DNA of 64,000 nt from Paeniglutamicibacter psychrophenolicus (GTDB lineage: Bacteria; Actinomycetota; Actinomycetes; Actinomycetales; Micrococcaceae), in assembly GCF_017876575.1 (NCBI RefSeq), contig NZ_JAGIOE010000001.1, forward strand, positions 186,001-250,000, in the 5' to 3' direction. This document shows, in pieces, positions 35,941 to 46,195 of the stretch. The position numbers and the translations under genes were made by a program. The notes under the pieces were generated by a model, which had not been told where the DNA came from, did not search any database, and saw only the letters and a program-made list of their open reading frames with translations. Within the stretch, counting starts at the first letter, position 1. Every line of letters starts with the position of its first letter.

Positions 35941-37242
35941 ATGACCGAGCAGAACTCGACCGAGAACCGTATCGCAGCAATCGAACAGGATTGGGCAACC
36001 AACCCACGCTGGAACGGCGTTACTCGTGATTACTCGGCAGCTGAAGTTGTGAAGCTCCAGGGTTCCGTCCAGGAAGAGCACACGCTGGCTCGCCGCGGCT
36101 CGGAGAAGCTCTGGAAGCAGCTCACCGAGGAAGCCCCGACCGGCGGCTACACCAACGCACTGGGCGCCCTGACCGGCAACCAGGCAGTGCAGCAGGTCAA
36201 GGCCGGCCTCCGCGCCATCTACCTCTCGGGTTGGCAGGTCGCAGCAGACGCCAACCTCTCGGGCCACACCTACCCGGACCAGTCCCTCTACCCGGCCAAC
36301 TCGGTTCCGCAGGTCGTGCGCCGCATCAACAACGCGCTGCTCCGTGCCGACCAGATCGAGCACGCCGAAGGCATCAAGTCGGTTGAGGACTGGATCGTCC
36401 CGATCGTTGCCGACGCAGAGGCAGGCTTCGGCGGCCCGCTGAACGCCTACGAACTGATGAAGTCGATGATCTCCTCCGGCGCCTCGGGCGTTCACTGGGA
36501 AGACCAGCTCGCTTCGGAGAAGAAGTGCGGCCACCTCGGCGGCAAGGTCCTGATCCCGACCCAGCAGCACGTTCGCACCCTGAACGCAGCCCGCCTGGCA
36601 GCAGACGTCGCCGGCACCCCGTCGGTCGTCATCGCACGCACCGACGCCGAGGCAGCAACCCTGATCACCTCCGACGTCGATGACCGCGACAAGGAATTCG
36701 TCACCGGCGAGCGCACCGCGGAAGGCTTCTACAAGGTCCGCAACGGCATCGAGCCGTGCATCGCCCGTGCCAAGGCCTACGCACCGTACTCGGACCTCAT
36801 CTGGATGGAGACCGGCACCCCGGACCTGGAACTTGCCCGCAAGTTCGCCGAGGCAGTCAAGGCAGACTTCCCGGACCAGATGCTCTCCTACAACTGCTCC
36901 CCTTCCTTCAACTGGAAGAAGCACCTGGACGATGCAACCATCGCCAAGTTCCAGCGCGAACTCGGCGCCATGGGCTTCACCTTCCAGTTCATCACCCTCG
37001 CAGGCTTCCACTCCCTGAACCACTCGATGTTCGACCTGGCCCACGGCTACGCCCGTGAAGGCATGAGCGCCTACGTCGAGCTCCAGGAAGCGGAATTCGC
37101 TTCGGAGGCACGCGGCTACACCGCAACCAAGCACCAGCGCGAAGTCGGCACCGGCTACTTCGACGACATCGCCACCGTGTTGAACCCGAACGCCTCGACC
37201 CTGGCCCTGGCCGGATCCACCGAAGCCGGACAGTTCCACTAA
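35941..37242 (+). CDS. aceA: Isocitrate lyase
   Basis: A 433-residue glyoxylate-shunt enzyme that cleaves isocitrate to succinate and glyoxylate. The active-site KKCGH lies near residue 195, preceded by [11 protein letters not shown]; the N-terminal [13 protein letters not shown], the substrate loop [16 protein letters not shown] and the C-terminal TEAGQFH lid are typical. Codon use is that of a highly expressed gene. Start ATG 35941 has a clear GGAGAA. aceB follows 134 bases later on the same strand. The shunt lets the cell grow on acetyl-CoA such as that made from taurine. Confidence 0.98.
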   Translation: MTEQNSTENRIAAIEQDWATNPRWNGVTRDYSAAEVVKLQGSVQEEHTLARRGSEKLWKQLTEEAPTGGYTNALGALTGNQAVQQVKAGLRAIYLSGWQVAADANLSGHTYPDQSLYPANSVPQVVRRINNALLRADQIEHAEGIKSVEDWIVPIVADAEAGFGGPLNAYELMKSMISSGASGVHWEDQLASEKKCGHLGGKVLIPTQQHVRTLNAARLAADVAGTPSVVIARTDAEAATLITSDVDDRDKEFVTGERTAEGFYKVRNGIEPCIARAKAYAPYSDLIWMETGTPDLELARKFAEAVKADFPDQMLSYNCSPSFNWKKHLDDATIAKFQRELGAMGFTFQFITLAGFHSLNHSMFDLAHGYAREGMSAYVELQEAEFASEARGYTATKHQREVGTGYFDDIATVLNPNASTLALAGSTEAGQFH

Positions 37243-37270
37243 ACAAACCTCGGCGGTTGCCGCCGCGGTT

Positions 37271-37300
37271 CCGGTGGGCCGGCTGGAGACAGCCGGCCCA
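37271..37300 (+). terminator. Perfect hairpin between aceA and aceB
   Basis: A 13-bp perfect stem with a GAGA loop, GGTGGGCCGGCTG paired to its complement, 28 bases past the aceA stop. No T-run follows directly. It may terminate aceA or protect its mRNA, and set a different level for aceB. Confidence 0.5.
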
Positions 37301-37376
37301 CCGGGCCACACGTATTTACCCGATTTTCCCAGGCACACCGCCACCCAAAATCTTGATTCAAGAAGGAGTCACAGCC

Positions 37377-39011
37377 ATGAACGATCCAATCACCCTGAAC
37401 GGTATTACTTTGGTCGCTGCCCCCGTCCGCCGGCAGGAACAGATCCTCACCCCCCAGGCGTTGGACTTCTTGGCCCAGCTCCACAAGGCATTCGACGGAC
37501 GCCGCGCAGAACTGATGCAGACCCGCCAACTCAACCGTGCGCGGATCGCCAACGGCGCGGATCCGAAGTTCCGTCCCGAGACCAAGCACATCCGTGACGA
37601 CGCCTCCTGGCAGGTCGCCCCCATCGCTCCCGGCCTGGAGGACCGCCGCGTGGAGATCACCGGCCCGACCGACCGCAAGATGACAATCAACGCACTGAAC
37701 TCCGGCGCGAAGGTCTGGCTGGCAGACCTCGAGGACTCCTCGACCCCCAGCTGGTCCAACGTCATCAACGGACAGCTGAACCTGCGCTCCGTGCTGGACC
37801 GCAACATCGACTTCACCTCGCCCGAGGGCAAGGAATACAAGCTGCAGGGCGAAAAGCTCACCGACATGCCCACCATCGTGGTTCGCCCGCGTGGCTGGCA
37901 CCTGCCGGAAAAGAACCTGCTGGTTGGCGGCAAGCCGGTCTCCGGCGCGTTGGTCGACTTCGGCCTGTACTTCTTCCACAACGCCCAGCGCCTGATCTCC
38001 CAGGGCCGCGGCCCCTACTTCTACCTGCCGAAGATCGAGAACCACCTGGAGGCACGCCTCTGGAACGACGTCTTCGTGATGGCCCAGGACCTGGTGGGCA
38101 TCCCGCAGGGCACCATCCGTGCCACGGTCCTTATCGAGACCATCACCGCGGCCTTTGAGATGGAAGAGATCCTCTACGAGCTGCGCGACCACGCAGCAGG
38201 GCTGAACGCCGGCCGCTGGGACTACATCTTCTCGATCATCAAGAACTTCCGTTCCCGCGGCCCGCGCTTCGTGCTCCCGGACCGCGGCATGGTCACCATG
38301 ACCGCGCCGTTCATGCGCTCCTACACCGAGCAGCTGGTTCGTGCCTGCCACCGTCGCGGTGCCATGGCCATCGGCGGCATGGCTGCCTTCATCCCCAACC
38401 GCAAGGACGAGGCAATCAACACCGTGGCCTTCGAGAAGGTCCGTGCCGACAAGACCCGCGAAGCCAACGACGGCTTCGACGGCTCCTGGGTTGCACACCC
38501 GGACCTGGTTCCGGTGGCCCGCGAGGTCTTCGACTCGGTCCTGGGCGATAACCCGAACCAGCGCGAGAACACCCGCGACGATGTCACCCCGGACGACAAG
38601 GAACTGCTGAACATCGCCGGCACCGAGGGCAAGATCACCGAAGCCGGCATCCGCAACAACATCGAGGTGGGCATCCGCTACATGGAGGCCTGGCTGCGCG
38701 GCAACGGCGCCGTCGCCATCCACAACCTCATGGAGGATGCCGCCACCGCCGAGATCTCGCGTTCGCAGATCTGGCAGTGGATCCAGCAGGCAGCCATCAC
38801 CGACGAGGGAGAACTGATTTCCCGTCACTGGGTCGAGGCGCTGACCGAAGAGGAATTCGAGAAGCTTTCCCGCTTCGAGGGCGACCGTTTCGACGACGCC
38901 CGCGAGATCTTCGAGGCATGCGCCTTGCGTGAGGACTTCCCGACCTTCCTCACCGTCCAGGCCTACAACCGCTACCTGCGCGAGGCCAAGGCACTCGAAC
39001 CGGCAGCCTAG
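37377..39011 (+). CDS. aceB: Malate synthase A
   Basis: A 544-residue malate synthase of the A type, which joins glyoxylate and acetyl-CoA. IRATVLIETITAAFEMEEILYEL, GLNAGRWDYIFSIIKNFR and GGMAAFIPNRKDEA are the conserved active-site stretches, and HNLMEDAATAEISRSQIWQW is the conserved C-terminal motif. Residue positions and length agree with the family. GGAGTC precedes ATG 37377. A strong terminator lies 88 bases past the stop. Part of the shunt with aceA. Confidence 0.98.
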   Translation: MNDPITLNGITLVAAPVRRQEQILTPQALDFLAQLHKAFDGRRAELMQTRQLNRARIANGADPKFRPETKHIRDDASWQVAPIAPGLEDRRVEITGPTDRKMTINALNSGAKVWLADLEDSSTPSWSNVINGQLNLRSVLDRNIDFTSPEGKEYKLQGEKLTDMPTIVVRPRGWHLPEKNLLVGGKPVSGALVDFGLYFFHNAQRLISQGRGPYFYLPKIENHLEARLWNDVFVMAQDLVGIPQGTIRATVLIETITAAFEMEEILYELRDHAAGLNAGRWDYIFSIIKNFRSRGPRFVLPDRGMVTMTAPFMRSYTEQLVRACHRRGAMAIGGMAAFIPNRKDEAINTVAFEKVRADKTREANDGFDGSWVAHPDLVPVAREVFDSVLGDNPNQRENTRDDVTPDDKELLNIAGTEGKITEAGIRNNIEVGIRYMEAWLRGNGAVAIHNLMEDAATAEISRSQIWQWIQQAAITDEGELISRHWVEALTEEEFEKLSRFEGDRFDDAREIFEACALREDFPTFLTVQAYNRYLREAKALEPAA

Positions 39012-39098
39012 ATCCGCTGTGGCGGCGGGGGCAGGGGGCAAGCGCAACGACGCGAACACCCCCTGGTCCCCGCCACCAAGCAACAACTGAATAGACGT

Positions 39099-39148
39099 CG
39101 ATCGTCCCCACCGGCAGAGCTGCCTATGGCGGGGACGATCGTTCTTTT
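39099..39148 (+). terminator. Strong intrinsic terminator after aceB
   Basis: Arms CGATCGTCCCC (39099-39109) and GGGGACGATCG (39131-39141) pair perfectly over 11 bases and are followed by TTCTTTT. Confidence 0.85.
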
Positions 39149-39308
39149 AACCAGGCTTTCCGCCAAATCAATGGATCCCTCACGCTAGTGTCGGCAATGA
39201 CACCACCCTCCGCGTCATCAAATGCCCAAACCCGCAGGGCACGGGGCCGATAATTGCAGGTGGCCCCGATTCGGGACCGAAAGCAGGAAAAACCCAAGAA
39301 GGAGCCCG

Positions 39309-40520
39309 GTGAGCCAGCCACACGATCCCCCCACGAAACTCTTCACCCGGGATTTCCTGCTCGCCGCCACCGCCAACCTGTTCATTTCCATGGTCTTCTA
39401 CCTCTTGATGACCTCGATGGCGATCTACGCCGTGGACAGGTTCAATGCTTCGGACAGCGCCGCCGGATTGGCCTCGAGCGCCTTCATCATCGGTTCGGTC
39501 ACCGCGCGTTTCTTTGCCGGCAAGCTGCTGGTGGTCCTGGGACGCAAGCGGCTGATGGTCATCTCGCTGTGCGTGTTCGTGTTGGCCTCGGTGCTCTACA
39601 TCTTCAGCGACACCATGTGGCTGCTGCTCATCGTCCGGTTTGTCCATGGCATGGCCTTCGGATCGGGCAACACCGCGATCGCCACCGCGGTCCAGGCCAT
39701 CATTCCCCCGGCACGGCGCAGCGAAGGAACCGGGTACTTCGGCCTTTCCACCACCTTGTCCACCGCGGCGGGCCCCTTCTTGGCGGTGGTGCTGGCCGCA
39801 AACGGCAACTACACCTCCGTGTTCGTGTTCTGCACGGTTTCATCGGCGGCCGCACTGGCCTTCGCGTTGATGATGCACATGCCCGAGCCGCCTCGGCTGC
39901 ACGACAGGCCCGGGGGCGCCCCGCGGCGCGGCAGCTTCATCCGTTCCATCATCAGCCCCGCCGCACTGCCCATCTCCCTGGTGCTGTTGGTCTGCGGCAT
40001 CGCCTACTCGGGGATCATCTCCTTCCTGGCTCCCTTCCTGATTTCCAGTTCCATGGCCGAGGCCGCCAGCTGGTTTTTCCTGGTCTATGCCGTCACGGTG
40101 CTGGTTTCCCGGCTTTTTGCCGGACGCATCCAGGACAGGCGGGGCGACAACGCCATCATGTATCCGCTGCTGGTCGTCTTTGCCCTGGGCATGGCGGCGC
40201 TGGCGTTCACTCCGAGCAACCTGACAGTTGCCTCGGCCGCGGCGCTGACCGGATTCGGTTTCGGGGCACTGATGCCCTGTGCCCAGGCCATTGCCGTGAA
40301 TGCGGTGCCCCCGGCGGAACTTGGCGTAGCGACCTCGACGTTCTTCCTGATGCTTGATGTCGGGATCGGCTTCGGGCCGGTGGCATTGGGATTGCTCATC
40401 CCCCATGTGGGCTACACGGGCATGTTCGGGATCCTCGCGGTGCTGTCTGCCCTTGGCATCGCCCTGTATTTCCAGGTCCACGGCCGCCATGCGGGCGGCA
40501 CCCGGCCCAGGACCGCTTAG
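39309..40520 (+). CDS. MFS transporter (drug/sugar efflux type)
   Basis: A 403-residue twelve-segment MFS permease from GTG 39309 (AAGGAG upstream). FTRDFLLAATANLFISMVFYLL is the first segment, GKLLVVLGRKRLMVIS the loop 2-3 motif, and GTGYFGLSTTLSTAAGPFLA a mid-protein motif of DHA1-type efflux pumps. Substrate is unknown. Its stop overlaps by four bases the stop of the convergent DUF1275 gene, so the two transcripts overlap at their ends. Confidence 0.88.
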   Translation: MSQPHDPPTKLFTRDFLLAATANLFISMVFYLLMTSMAIYAVDRFNASDSAAGLASSAFIIGSVTARFFAGKLLVVLGRKRLMVISLCVFVLASVLYIFSDTMWLLLIVRFVHGMAFGSGNTAIATAVQAIIPPARRSEGTGYFGLSTTLSTAAGPFLAVVLAANGNYTSVFVFCTVSSAAALAFALMMHMPEPPRLHDRPGGAPRRGSFIRSIISPAALPISLVLLVCGIAYSGIISFLAPFLISSSMAEAASWFFLVYAVTVLVSRLFAGRIQDRRGDNAIMYPLLVVFALGMAALAFTPSNLTVASAAALTGFGFGALMPCAQAIAVNAVPPAELGVATSTFFLMLDVGIGFGPVALGLLIPHVGYTGMFGILAVLSALGIALYFQVHGRHAGGTRPRTA

Positions 40521-41200
40521 CCGAGGGTTCCGAAGATCCGCCCGGGGCTGTCCCGCAAGAAGGCAACGACGGTCCACAGGACCAGTGCCAACGCGGCTGC
40601 CCACAGGATCAACAATCCCACCTGCAGGTAGAGGAATGCCCCGACGAAGGACCCCATCGTGATCATGGCCCAGAGTGCGCCGTACGGCAGCCAAGCCCAC
40701 TTGGGTCCGCCGACCAGTGCCGCCGCCAGGTGCTGGCCCATCTTCACCAGGGCCCCGGTCATGTACGTCAGCCCCACGCTGACTTCGCCGCGGCGCGTAT
40801 AGGTCGCGTTGATGGCGCCCATGGACATGGCCATCAAGGCCCCTGTCCACACGGCATGGAGCGACCCGAGCGTGGTCAAGGCCGCAGCCACCAGGAAGAC
40901 CGAGGACACCGAGAGCACCGCTCCGCGCCGGTGCACCGACGGCACCTGGCTGGCCAGGGTCGCCGCGGCCACGCCCAGCACGAAGCTGACCACCAGCCCG
41001 ATGGCCAAGGCCCACTCGAAGTAGTTTCCTTCTGCAAGTCCCGCGCTGGAACGCGTCGAGTTCCCGCTCATGAACGAGACAAAGTATCCGCCAAAGTGGA
41101 TGAACGCCACACCATCCACGAATCCGGCAATTGCGGTTAGTCCACTGGCAAAGGCGATTCCCCGCCATCCCAAAGACCGCGCCACGTGTTTTCTCCTCAT
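40517..41200 (-). CDS. DUF1275 (YoaK-like) membrane protein
   Basis: A 227-residue membrane protein. TAIAGFVDGVAFIHFGGYFVSFMSGNSTR is the family core, in its first two segments, and MSMGAINATYTRRGEVSVGLTYMTGALVKMGQHLA the second. About six segments in all. The start is uncertain: ATG 41200 gives the usual short N-terminus but has a weak ribosome site, while TTG 41269 has GGAAG and would add 23 unconserved residues. Function unknown for the family, sometimes linked to transport. Confidence 0.82.
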   Translation of the reverse strand: MRRKHVARSLGWRGIAFASGLTAIAGFVDGVAFIHFGGYFVSFMSGNSTRSSAGLAEGNYFEWALAIGLVVSFVLGVAAATLASQVPSVHRRGAVLSVSSVFLVAAALTTLGSLHAVWTGALMAMSMGAINATYTRRGEVSVGLTYMTGALVKMGQHLAAALVGGPKWAWLPYGALWAMITMGSFVGAFLYLQVGLLILWAAALALVLWTVVAFLRDSPGRIFGTLG

Positions 41201-41466
41201 CCGTGCCCCGGCGCAAAGCAACGCTCCGGGCGGGGCACCCGCAAAATCATGGGTCCGGTGCGCGCTCAAGATCGCTTCCGGCTCCCACCCAGTCTATTGA
41301 AGCCCCCAAACCCGGCCGCATCGACGCACGCAGTCCGGGTTTCCAGGTTTTCGCCCGGCCAACTGGAAGTGCGGGCGTCAAGGTGATCCACGCCACCGAA
41401 CCACAACCGATTCGGGTTGCCCACTTACCATTGAAGTAAGCCCCTTCCAACCAAAGGTTTATTTCC

Positions 41467-42888
41467 GTGCCCCAATTTTCCCAGGCGCTTGCCCGCGGTC
41501 TGAATGTCCGCCACGTCCGATTCATGGCCCTTGGCTCGGCCATCGGCACCGGACTGTTCTACGGTTCCGCATCCGCCATCCAGGCCGCCGGCCCGGCGGT
41601 CCTGCTGGCCTACATGATCGGCGGCGCCGCCGTCTTCATGGTGATGCGGGCATTGGGCGAGATGGCGGTGCGGCACCCGGTCTCCGGGTCCTTCGGCCAA
41701 TACGCTTCCAGGTACCTGGGCCCGTTCGCGGGGTTCATCACCGGCTGGACCTTTGCCTTCGAGATGGCAATCGTGGCAATCGCAGACGTCACCGCGTTTG
41801 GCATCTACATGGGCTTCTGGTTCCCGGATGTGCCGCGCTGGATCTGGATCCTGGCCGTGGTCTTCTTCATAGCCGCACTGAACATGATGAAGGTCAAGGT
41901 CTTTGGCGAGACCGAGTTCTGGCTCTCGCTGATCAAGGTCTCCGCCATCATCGCGATGATCATCGGCGGGGTGCTGATCGTGCTCTTCGGCTTCGGGCTG
42001 CCGGCCGAAGCGAACCCCGGCATCGGGACGATGCTGGCCGCCGGAGGGTTCTTCCCCAACGGCTTCTGGGGACTGTTGGCTTCCTTCTCGATCGTGATGT
42101 TTGCCTTTGGCGGCATCGAGACCATCGGCATCACCGCCGGCGAAGCCGAGAACCCCAAGAAGGTCGTCCCCGCTGCGATCAACACCGTCCCGGTTCGCAT
42201 CTTGTTGTTCTACGTCTGCACCTTGGGCGTGCTGATGATGATCTACCCGTGGAACCAGGTCGGCTCGGAGGGCAGCCCGTTCGTGCAGATCTTCGATTCC
42301 CTGGGCATTCCCGCAGCGGCACATATCCTCAACGCCGTCGTGATCACTGCCGCGATCTCGGCCATCAACTCGGACATCTTCGGGGCCGGACGCATGATGT
42401 TCGGCCTGGCCCAGCAGGGCCACGCCCCGGCATCCTTCGCCAAGATCTCCCGCAACGGGGTGCCATGGATGACCGTGTTGACCATGGGCATCGTGCTGCT
42501 GGCCGGCGTGGTGCTCAACATGTTGCTGCCCGAGTCGCTGTTCCTGATCATCGCCTCGATCGCGACCTTCGCGACCGTCTGGGTGTGGGTCATGATCCTG
42601 CTCTCGCACATCGCCATGAAGCGGGCCATCAAGCGCGAGGGGTTGCCCGCCTCGGAGTTCCCCTCCCCCTGGTGGCCGGCCGCCTCCTACGTGGCGCTGG
42701 GCTTCATGGGCTTTGTGATCGTGCTGCTGGGCATCATGCCCACCACCCGCGTGGCCCTGGTTGTGGGCACCGTGTGGATAGCGTTCCTCTTCGTCGCATA
42801 CAAGGTGTGGGTCCGCGGCAAGGGCCATGAACGTGCCGAGCTGGTCGACGAAACCGGGCGCGAATACGTATCGGTCGACGCGCAATAG
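41467..42888 (+). CDS. Amino acid permease (AAT family, ProY/GabP-like)
   Basis: A 473-residue APC-superfamily permease from GTG 41467. [23 protein letters not shown] and [21 protein letters not shown] are the AAT-type first- and sixth-segment hallmarks, with [10 protein letters not shown]-like [13 protein letters not shown]. Family members take up proline, GABA, aromatic or branched amino acids with protons; the specificity is not fixed by these motifs. It stands alone, followed by a strong terminator. Confidence 0.9.
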   Translation: MPQFSQALARGLNVRHVRFMALGSAIGTGLFYGSASAIQAAGPAVLLAYMIGGAAVFMVMRALGEMAVRHPVSGSFGQYASRYLGPFAGFITGWTFAFEMAIVAIADVTAFGIYMGFWFPDVPRWIWILAVVFFIAALNMMKVKVFGETEFWLSLIKVSAIIAMIIGGVLIVLFGFGLPAEANPGIGTMLAAGGFFPNGFWGLLASFSIVMFAFGGIETIGITAGEAENPKKVVPAAINTVPVRILLFYVCTLGVLMMIYPWNQVGSEGSPFVQIFDSLGIPAAAHILNAVVITAAISAINSDIFGAGRMMFGLAQQGHAPASFAKISRNGVPWMTVLTMGIVLLAGVVLNMLLPESLFLIIASIATFATVWVWVMILLSHIAMKRAIKREGLPASEFPSPWWPAASYVALGFMGFVIVLLGIMPTTRVALVVGTVWIAFLFVAYKVWVRGKGHERAELVDETGREYVSVDAQ

Positions 42889-42916
42889 CGGACAGGATCC
42901 CGCAGTTTCATTAGCT

Positions 42917-42960
42917 GGACCCCCGGACGCCCAATAAGTGGTCCGGGGGTCCTTTTGCAT
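42917..42960 (+). terminator. Terminator after the AAT permease
   Basis: Arms GGACCCCCGGAC (42917-42928) and GTCCGGGGGTCC (42941-42952) pair perfectly over 12 bases, then TTTTGCATTTT. The rest of the gap up to 43180 shows no feature beyond a possible promoter. Confidence 0.9.
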
Positions 42961-43180
42961 TTTGGTGCAGCATTCCACCAGGGGAATTCGATGCGCGCAC
43001 CTGCATTTCCAGCAGGGCGGGCAGCCAATCCGCCAATCTCCCGCGCCCGGGATTCCGAAACCTTCCTTACTTCCGGCCGGGCCAGTGGCATCCCGCGCCG
43101 ATCGGGAGTGGTGACGAAGACCCCTCTGTGGCCCGACCATTGCAGGGAATACGCTCCCCGGCTCGGCTGTTGCCCAAGGT

Positions 43181-43903
43181 ATGACTGAAACCCGCCTGAG
43201 CGTTGACATCTATTCCGACATTGCCTGCCCCTGGTGCTTCATCGGCAAGCGCCGCTTCGAGACGGCCGTTGCGGCCCTTCCCTTCGGGGACAAGGTCGAC
43301 GTGAAATGGCATGCGTTCCAACTGGATCCCTCGCTGCCCGACCACTACGAAGGCAGCGAAGTGGACTACCTGGTCAAGGCCAAGGGCATGCCCGCCGAGC
43401 AGGTCGCCGGAATGCTTGAGCATGTCACCGCCCAGGCCGCCGGGGAGGGCCTGGACTACGACTTCGAGGCATTGCGCCCGGCCAACTCCTTCACCGCCTT
43501 GCGCCTGCTGGCCTTGGCCAAGGAGCGCAATCTCGGCAACGAGATGAAGGAAGCCCTGCTCTCGGCCCATTTCGAGAAGGGCGTGGACACCGGCAGCACC
43601 GCGGCGCTGCAGGCCATCGCCGATTCCGTGGGCCTCGACGCGGCGGAATCCGCCGAGGTGCTCGCCGGGGACAAGTACGCCGACGCGGTGCGGGCCGATG
43701 GTGTGCGTGCCCGCGAGCTGGGCGTCACTGGCGTGCCCTTCTTCGTCTTGGAGGACAAGTACGGGATTTCCGGCGCCCAGCCGGCGGAGGTCTTCGAACA
43801 GGCTCTGAACCAGGTCTGGAAGGAAATCGGAGGCGAGACCCTGCAGATGCTCGGCACCCCCTCACCCGACGGTGAGGTGTGCGGTCCCGAGGGCTGCAAC
43901 TAA
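43181..43903 (+). CDS. FrnE-type DsbA family oxidoreductase
   Basis: A 240-residue thioredoxin-fold protein. The redox motif CPWC sits in IYSDIACPWCFIGKRRF near residue 20; the cis-proline region is LGVTGVPFFVLEDKYGISGAQ. The protein is cytoplasmic (no signal peptide) and matches FrnE, a DsbA-like isomerase/chaperone linked in Deinococcus to redox stress. The last residues CGPEGCN add a CxxxxC pair, as in other actinobacterial members. It is convergent with the LytR_C gene with six bases between stops. Confidence 0.92.
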   Translation: MTETRLSVDIYSDIACPWCFIGKRRFETAVAALPFGDKVDVKWHAFQLDPSLPDHYEGSEVDYLVKAKGMPAEQVAGMLEHVTAQAAGEGLDYDFEALRPANSFTALRLLALAKERNLGNEMKEALLSAHFEKGVDTGSTAALQAIADSVGLDAAESAEVLAGDKYADAVRADGVRARELGVTGVPFFVLEDKYGISGAQPAEVFEQALNQVWKEIGGETLQMLGTPSPDGEVCGPEGCN

Positions 43904-43909
43904 TCCCCC

Positions 43910-44578
43910 TTATTTGTCTTTCTGCTCCGTCGACGGCTTTGCATCGTCCTTCGGCTTCGGCGGGGTGCAACCAAGCTTCCCGGGCTTCTTGTTGACCGAT
44001 TTTTCCTTGACCAGGTCCTTGTACTTGGTGCCAACGACCAGGTCCACGGTCTTCCCCGGGCGCTTGGGATCGTAGACGTAGGTCAGGTCCTTGATGTGCC
44101 GCTGAACCGTCATGGCCTGGGCGTAACCGTCGGGCCCGGAGGTCACGGCGCCCACCACCTCGACGTTGGACAGGCGCGCGTTGCCCACGTCCCCGACCTT
44201 GAATCCGCGTTTCTTCAGCTTCGTTGCCGTGGCGCCGGCCAGGCCGGAAACCTGCGTGGCGTTCATGACGTTGACCTTCATCTTGGCCGGGTCGACATAG
44301 TTGAACTTCGTGGTGGGGCAGGCCTCGTTCACCGCAACCGGGGCCTCGGCAACCGGCTTGGGCTCAAGCGCATCGATGATCAGGGAACGGGTGTTGACCA
44401 TGTATGCCAGGACCAGGGACGCGATCAGGACCAGCAGGATAAACGTGAGGATGATTCCGTGGCGGATGGTGCGCCGCTTCTTGATCCTGGCATCCGTGGT
44501 GAACTCGGGGCTCGCCAACTGGTCTTCGGAGATGATTCGGTGGCCGTGCCAATCGTTTGGATCGGTATTGCGCGCCAA
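43910..44578 (-). CDS. LytR_C domain membrane protein
   Basis: A 222-residue protein starting at TTG 44578, with GGGGAGAC as ribosome site. A soluble N-terminus is followed by one membrane helix, GIILTFILLVLIASLVLAYMV, about residues 47-67, then an outside LytR_C domain with MKVNVMNATQVSGLAGATATKLKKRGFKVG near its start. A lysine-rich tail follows. LytR_C domains occur in cell-envelope LCP-type proteins; here the catalytic LCP part is missing. The upstream small gene is eight bases away, so the two form an operon. Confidence 0.85.
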   Translation of the reverse strand: MARNTDPNDWHGHRIISEDQLASPEFTTDARIKKRRTIRHGIILTFILLVLIASLVLAYMVNTRSLIIDALEPKPVAEAPVAVNEACPTTKFNYVDPAKMKVNVMNATQVSGLAGATATKLKKRGFKVGDVGNARLSNVEVVGAVTSGPDGYAQAMTVQRHIKDLTYVYDPKRPGKTVDLVVGTKYKDLVKEKSVNKKPGKLGCTPPKPKDDAKPSTEQKDK

Positions 44579-44586
44579 GGTCTCCC

Positions 44587-44886
44587 CTAGTCTTCCAGCA
44601 CCAGCACGCGGGCGTGCAGGATCGAACGTTGGTGCAGGGCCGTGCGGACGGCCCGGTGCAGTCCGTCTTCCAGGTAGCGGGTGCCCTTCCACTGCACGAC
44701 GTGCGGGAACAGGTCCCCGAAGAACGTGGAGTCCTCGGCCAGCAACGCGGCCAGGTCCAGGGTGCTCTTGGTGGTCACCAGCTCGTCGAGGCGCACCTGC
44801 ATGGGCGCAACGGAAGACCAGTCCTTCGGGGTGACGTAGCCGTGTTCCGGGTACGGGCGCGAATCGCCGACAGATTTGAAGATCAC
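44587..44886 (-). CDS. Small conserved actinobacterial protein (VapB-like annotation)
   Basis: A 99-residue protein from GTG 44886. Residues PMQVRLDELVTTKSTLDL, then ALLAEDSTFFGDLF and YLEDGLHRAVRTALHQR resemble ParB/Srx-like small folds. Homologues, as I recall, often carry the name VapB family antitoxin, but no toxin is next to it, and the neighbour is always LytR_C in related genomes I know. So I treat the antitoxin name as doubtful. It is the first gene of the pair. Confidence 0.65.
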   Translation of the reverse strand: MIFKSVGDSRPYPEHGYVTPKDWSSVAPMQVRLDELVTTKSTLDLAALLAEDSTFFGDLFPHVVQWKGTRYLEDGLHRAVRTALHQRSILHARVLVLED

Positions 44887-45066
44887 TTGACCAGCTTAGG
44901 AAACTTCCAGCGACATTTGGGCCGATCAACGGATTTTTGTGCGAGTCGCGGATTTTGGAGGCGGTTTCACAGCCTGCGTCAAGGGTTCCGACGCATGGAT
45001 TCACACTACGGAACGGGACGTAACCTTCACTGTCACAAACCAGCCGACCGGGTGCATTCTTGATGC

Positions 45067-46092
45067 ATGAGTACAGTTCTCACCACCGTTCCGGTCCTAG
45101 ACATGTCTACCGCACGTCGCGCCGATGGCAGTTTTGATGAAGGTTTCATTACGGCCCTGCGCGACGCCGCCCACCGCGTGGGCTTCTTCCAGATCACCGG
45201 CTTCGGCGCCGGCGAAGGCACGACGCAGAACTTGCTCAAGACCCTGGCAGAGTTCTTCGCCCTGCCCGTCGAGCAGAAGCTGGAACTGGACAACCGCACC
45301 TCGGCACAGTTCCGCGGCTACACCCGGCTGGGGGCCGAAATCACCCGCGGCCGTGCCGACTCGCGTGAACAAATCGACTACGGGCCCGAGCGCGAGGTCC
45401 TCACCGACGTACCGGCCGAAGCGCCCTACCTGAACCTGCAGGGACCCAACCAGTGGCCGGCCCGGTTCCCGCAGCTGGAAACCGCCGCCATGGAATGGGC
45501 AACGCTGATGAACCGCGTCGGTGCCGAGCTGCTCTCCGCACTGGCCGTCGGCCTGGGCCTGCCCCGGGAATACTTCGATGAGCCCTTCGCCGAGACCCCG
45601 GCCTGGATGGGCAAGCTGGTGCATTACGTCGGTGGCGGGGTCGTCCCGGGCGCCGGAACCCAGGGCGTCGGCGCCCACGCCGACTACGGTTTCATCACCC
45701 TGCTGCTGCAGGACGCGGTTGGCGGGCTCCAGGTCCAGCCCTACGGCCAGGACGAGTGGATCGAGGTCGAACCGATCGAGGGCGCGCTGGTGGTCAACAT
45801 CGGCGAGATGCTCGAGGTCGCCACCAACGGCTACCTGATGGCCACCATCCACCGGGTCACCGCTCCACCGGCGGGAGTGGACCGCTATTCGGTCCCCTTC
45901 TTCTACTCGCCGCGCCTGGACTCGGTCATCAACACCGTGCCGCTGCCGGCCGAGCTTGCCGCCGAGGCCCGCGGCATTTCCGACGACCCGCAGAACCCGA
46001 TGCTGGCTTCCTACGGCGCCAACGTCCTCAAGGGCTGGCTTCGCGCCCACCCGCAGACCGCCAAGGCGCACTACCCGAACCTGGTGAAGTAG
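45067..46092 (+). CDS. Isopenicillin N synthase-like Fe(II)/2-oxoglutarate dioxygenase
   Basis: A 341-residue non-haem iron oxygenase. The iron ligands are His and Asp in GVGAHADYGFITLLLQD, and the distal His in MATIHRVTAPP; the carboxylate-binding R-x-S is DRYSVPFFYSP. The N-terminal DIOX_N domain reads AHRVGFFQITGFG. Family members oxidise amino acids, hormones or secondary metabolites; the substrate here is unknown. The start ATG 45067 has a poor ribosome site and the mRNA may be leaderless. Unlinked to its neighbours. Confidence 0.9.
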   Translation: MSTVLTTVPVLDMSTARRADGSFDEGFITALRDAAHRVGFFQITGFGAGEGTTQNLLKTLAEFFALPVEQKLELDNRTSAQFRGYTRLGAEITRGRADSREQIDYGPEREVLTDVPAEAPYLNLQGPNQWPARFPQLETAAMEWATLMNRVGAELLSALAVGLGLPREYFDEPFAETPAWMGKLVHYVGGGVVPGAGTQGVGAHADYGFITLLLQDAVGGLQVQPYGQDEWIEVEPIEGALVVNIGEMLEVATNGYLMATIHRVTAPPAGVDRYSVPFFYSPRLDSVINTVPLPAELAAEARGISDDPQNPMLASYGANVLKGWLRAHPQTAKAHYPNLVK

Positions 46093-46195
46093 ACCTTCCG
46101 CATGCGGGCATGTAGCGGGTGACTTGGTCGTCCGCATCCTGCTCGGCCCGGTCACAAGTCCATGGGCAGACCGCGACGGAACCTATGCTGTACCT

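Noticed and set aside
41425-43209. Long minus-strand frame opposite the AAT permease
   Set aside because: Histidine/aspartate-rich antisense shadow of high-GC coding sequence; the permease on the plus strand has clear motifs.
44587-44886. VapB antitoxin of a toxin-antitoxin pair
   Set aside because: No toxin gene lies on either side and the neighbour is a LytR_C membrane protein, so a toxin-antitoxin call is unsupported.
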